Assembly: GCF_001039355.2 (NCBI RefSeq)
Contig: NW_019775635.1
Coordinates: forward strand, 1,739,167-1,768,338
Source of the DNA: Lingula anatina
Taxonomy: Eukaryota > Brachiopoda > Lingulata > Lingulida > Lingulidae
Direction of reading: 5' to 3'
Length of the DNA: 29,172 nt
Part shown: piece by piece, positions 23,785 to 26,700 of the stretch
How the letters are laid out: each line of letters starts with the position of its first letter
Position numbering within the stretch: the stretch's first letter is position 1
Position numbers and translations under genes: made by a program
Notes under the pieces: generated by a model
Databases searched by the model: none
Told to the model about the DNA's origin: nothing
The model's input: only the letters and a program-made list of their open reading frames with translations

Positions 23785-26700
23785 GATATCAAATATGTTA
23801 TTGGATAGAAGTTCAGTAGACGGAATCATGGATGTGGTGCAATATCATGCTGCACACCAATATTTTCTGAAAAGTAAATTTTTTAAATCTGAAAAAAAAA
23901 ATTATTAAAAAAAAGTAAGTGATATTCCCTTCTCTTTTTTTACAGCTGTAAATATCTTTTCAATTAATAATAATAATAATCTGTTATATTTCCATGCCCA
24001 CCGTAGGTTCTAGACGGTCCAGTGGATACCATCTGGGTAGAAAATCTGAACACAGTGCTAGATGACAGTAAGATTCTCTGTCTGGCCAATGGGGAGAGGA
24101 TTAGCCTTGGCTTTGGCATGAGACTCATGTTTGAGGTGGATAACTTGTCACAGGCCAGTCCAGCCACCATCAGTAGATGTGCTATGGTCTATATGGTAAG
24201 TACTGAGACAATATTTAGGCATTTTATAGTTGTAATTGTATAGTCAGTTTTGACCTCCATGCTTCGGCGCTCTATGTGAAAGTACTGAGACAAGGTATTT
24301 ACTATATAAATTAGTAATATTGTTTTGGTCCTGCCATCATCAGTGAGTATGAAAAGTAAGTACTGACAGAGACAATATTTAGGCATTATACAGTTATAAT
24401 TGTAGAGTCAGTTATTACCCCCTTGCCACCATCAATATTTGTGCCATGGTCTATATGGTAAGTAGTGAGACAAAGTAATATATATTTGTTATATATTTAG
24501 TAAAGTTGTTTTGCATGATCCTGCCATCATCAGTGTATGTGTAATAATTCATATGGTACGCATTTATTCTAATTAATTTTATGTTTACTTTGTACAGTAA
24601 ACAATTGATGTTTTTCTCTGTCACTGTCAGCGGCCTCCCCTGTTAAAAAAAACAAACAAATAAATAAAGGAAGCAAGCAAGAAAGAAAGAAAATGAATAG
24701 AAAAAATAAAAAAAGATAAAATCCTATGTCTGTATTTTGTTGTATTCTAGGACCCAGTTGACCTTGGATGGAAGCCGTACGTGAAGACGTGGCTGCAGAG
24801 GCTACCTAAGGAGATCCCTGAGAGCGGCAAACACCATCTCCAGGCTCTGTTTGACCACACGGTGGAGAAGGGACTGGAGTTCATGCTCCAGCATCAGAAG
24901 TTCCAGTCCGTCCCTGTCCCCGCTATGTCCATGGTGAACTGTCTGTGTAGTATTCTCATGTCCTTCTTTGATTTTATGAGCAAAAATGGAGGTTTTGGAG
25001 ATCCAGGTGTGTTAAGCCATGACTTAAACAAAGGAAAATGTTATTTATGATAAGAAATGATTTCAGTATAATGCAAAATGTCTTATTAATCTTATTTCAT
25101 TTTGTTGTATGTTTATTCATTAATTATGTGTATCTAATGGATATGTTATGTTGATTGAAAAATTTATAAGATATAAATAGATTTGTAGTCTGCAAAGAAT
25201 CAGATTTATTTATGACATTTTAACACCCTTCAATATTTTTAAAAGACCTTGGTTTAAAATACTTAACAATTTTTTTCTCTGTGTAGATAAAGAAGTAGGG
25301 CGTCCCTCCAGTGCAGACAGCCATACTTCCAGCCAATCACGAAGTTCTTCTAGAACCGATGTCAGCGGAACCAAGAAGATGAAAAAGAGAAGCAGACGAC
25401 AAGCTAAGATTAAAGAGGAATTGCAGAAAATTGAAGACAGAGCATCTGCCAAAAAGGACCAACCTCACAAGTAAATAAATTTAATTGATTGAAGTGCATT
25501 GTTTTACAAATAGAAATATGTTCAAACCATTATTTGGGACTTTTGACTCTTTATCTGATTTAATTTACACACAATTTTGTCTTTGCATCCATTCTTAATT
25601 TAATTTCCATTTCTTAATAAACAGCCAGTTTAATTTCATCATTTAGGGATCAAAAACAATATTACATGCAGAAAAATCCAGGCAAATTCACAATCTTCCT
25701 TGGCAAACTGTTTGCCTTTGCCTTCACCTGGGCATTTGGTGGCAGCCTGCAGAGGTTTGATGAGATGGATGATGACATCGCTGTGACTAAGAAGGAAGGA
25801 GACAAGGACAAGCCTGATATCAACATTTGTTATGAATTTGATGGGTTTGTCAGGGATCTTTTGGAGGTCGAGCCACCTCTAGGTAAGTGTTGATATTTTA
25901 ATGTTAATGTTAAAACATGGTGCCATTTGAAACTTCTGAATGTATGATGTTATAAATGATGAAAGTGAACAAACTTTTTTAACGAGAAAGAATTTTGAAT
26001 ATTTCACTTGTGTTGTTGTTTTTTCTCAGTTTAGATAGTACTGTAGTATAAAGGTTCATTTTTGAATAATAATTCGAAAAGTGCAGAATCTGAAGAGTAT
26101 TTGACAAAAATACAATAAATTGACTAATTTATGAAAATAATCTGATTCTAACACACTTAAGTATTAATTCAGATATTTTGTACTTGGCAATATGTACCTC
26201 AACTGTATATCTTTCCCAGGTGTACGCCTCCCATCTGGCCACAAGACCATGTTCAGTTACTTTCTGGACATGGAGTCTGGAAACTTCGTACCCTGGGATG
26301 TGCTCGTACCAAAGACAAACTCGCTGATTGAGAAGGGCGCTGTGATTACAATAGGGGACACCATGGGTTTGTCCACGGGGCACGCCAAACCAGGAGAGGG
26401 CCGTCTGGAGAACGAGATTGTCACCACAGTGGACACTGTGAGGTATTCCTTCCTGACAGGACTGTTGTTGTTGAATGGCCACCCAGTACTGCTCACAGGT
26501 AAGAAATTATTTAGGCACATGAACAATATTAAATAAATTAATAAAGGGAAAACCATTTTACTAATTATTCTCAAGCCAGGCAGACTTTGAATACAACAAA
26601 TGTTTTAAAAATATAACTTGCTGTTTGAAGTTAAGTACCATCATGACAAATAATGTTTTTCATCATAATTATTACAGGTGAATCTGGTGTAGGCAAGTCT

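Noticed and set aside
23423-23908. Arg/Glu- and Ser/Leu-rich frames
   Set aside because: Translation of the (CT)n tract; the only real coding part is dynein exon 30 at 23498-23647.
26129-26574. Long - strand frames opposite exon 35
   Set aside because: Antisense shadows of a well-conserved dynein exon.
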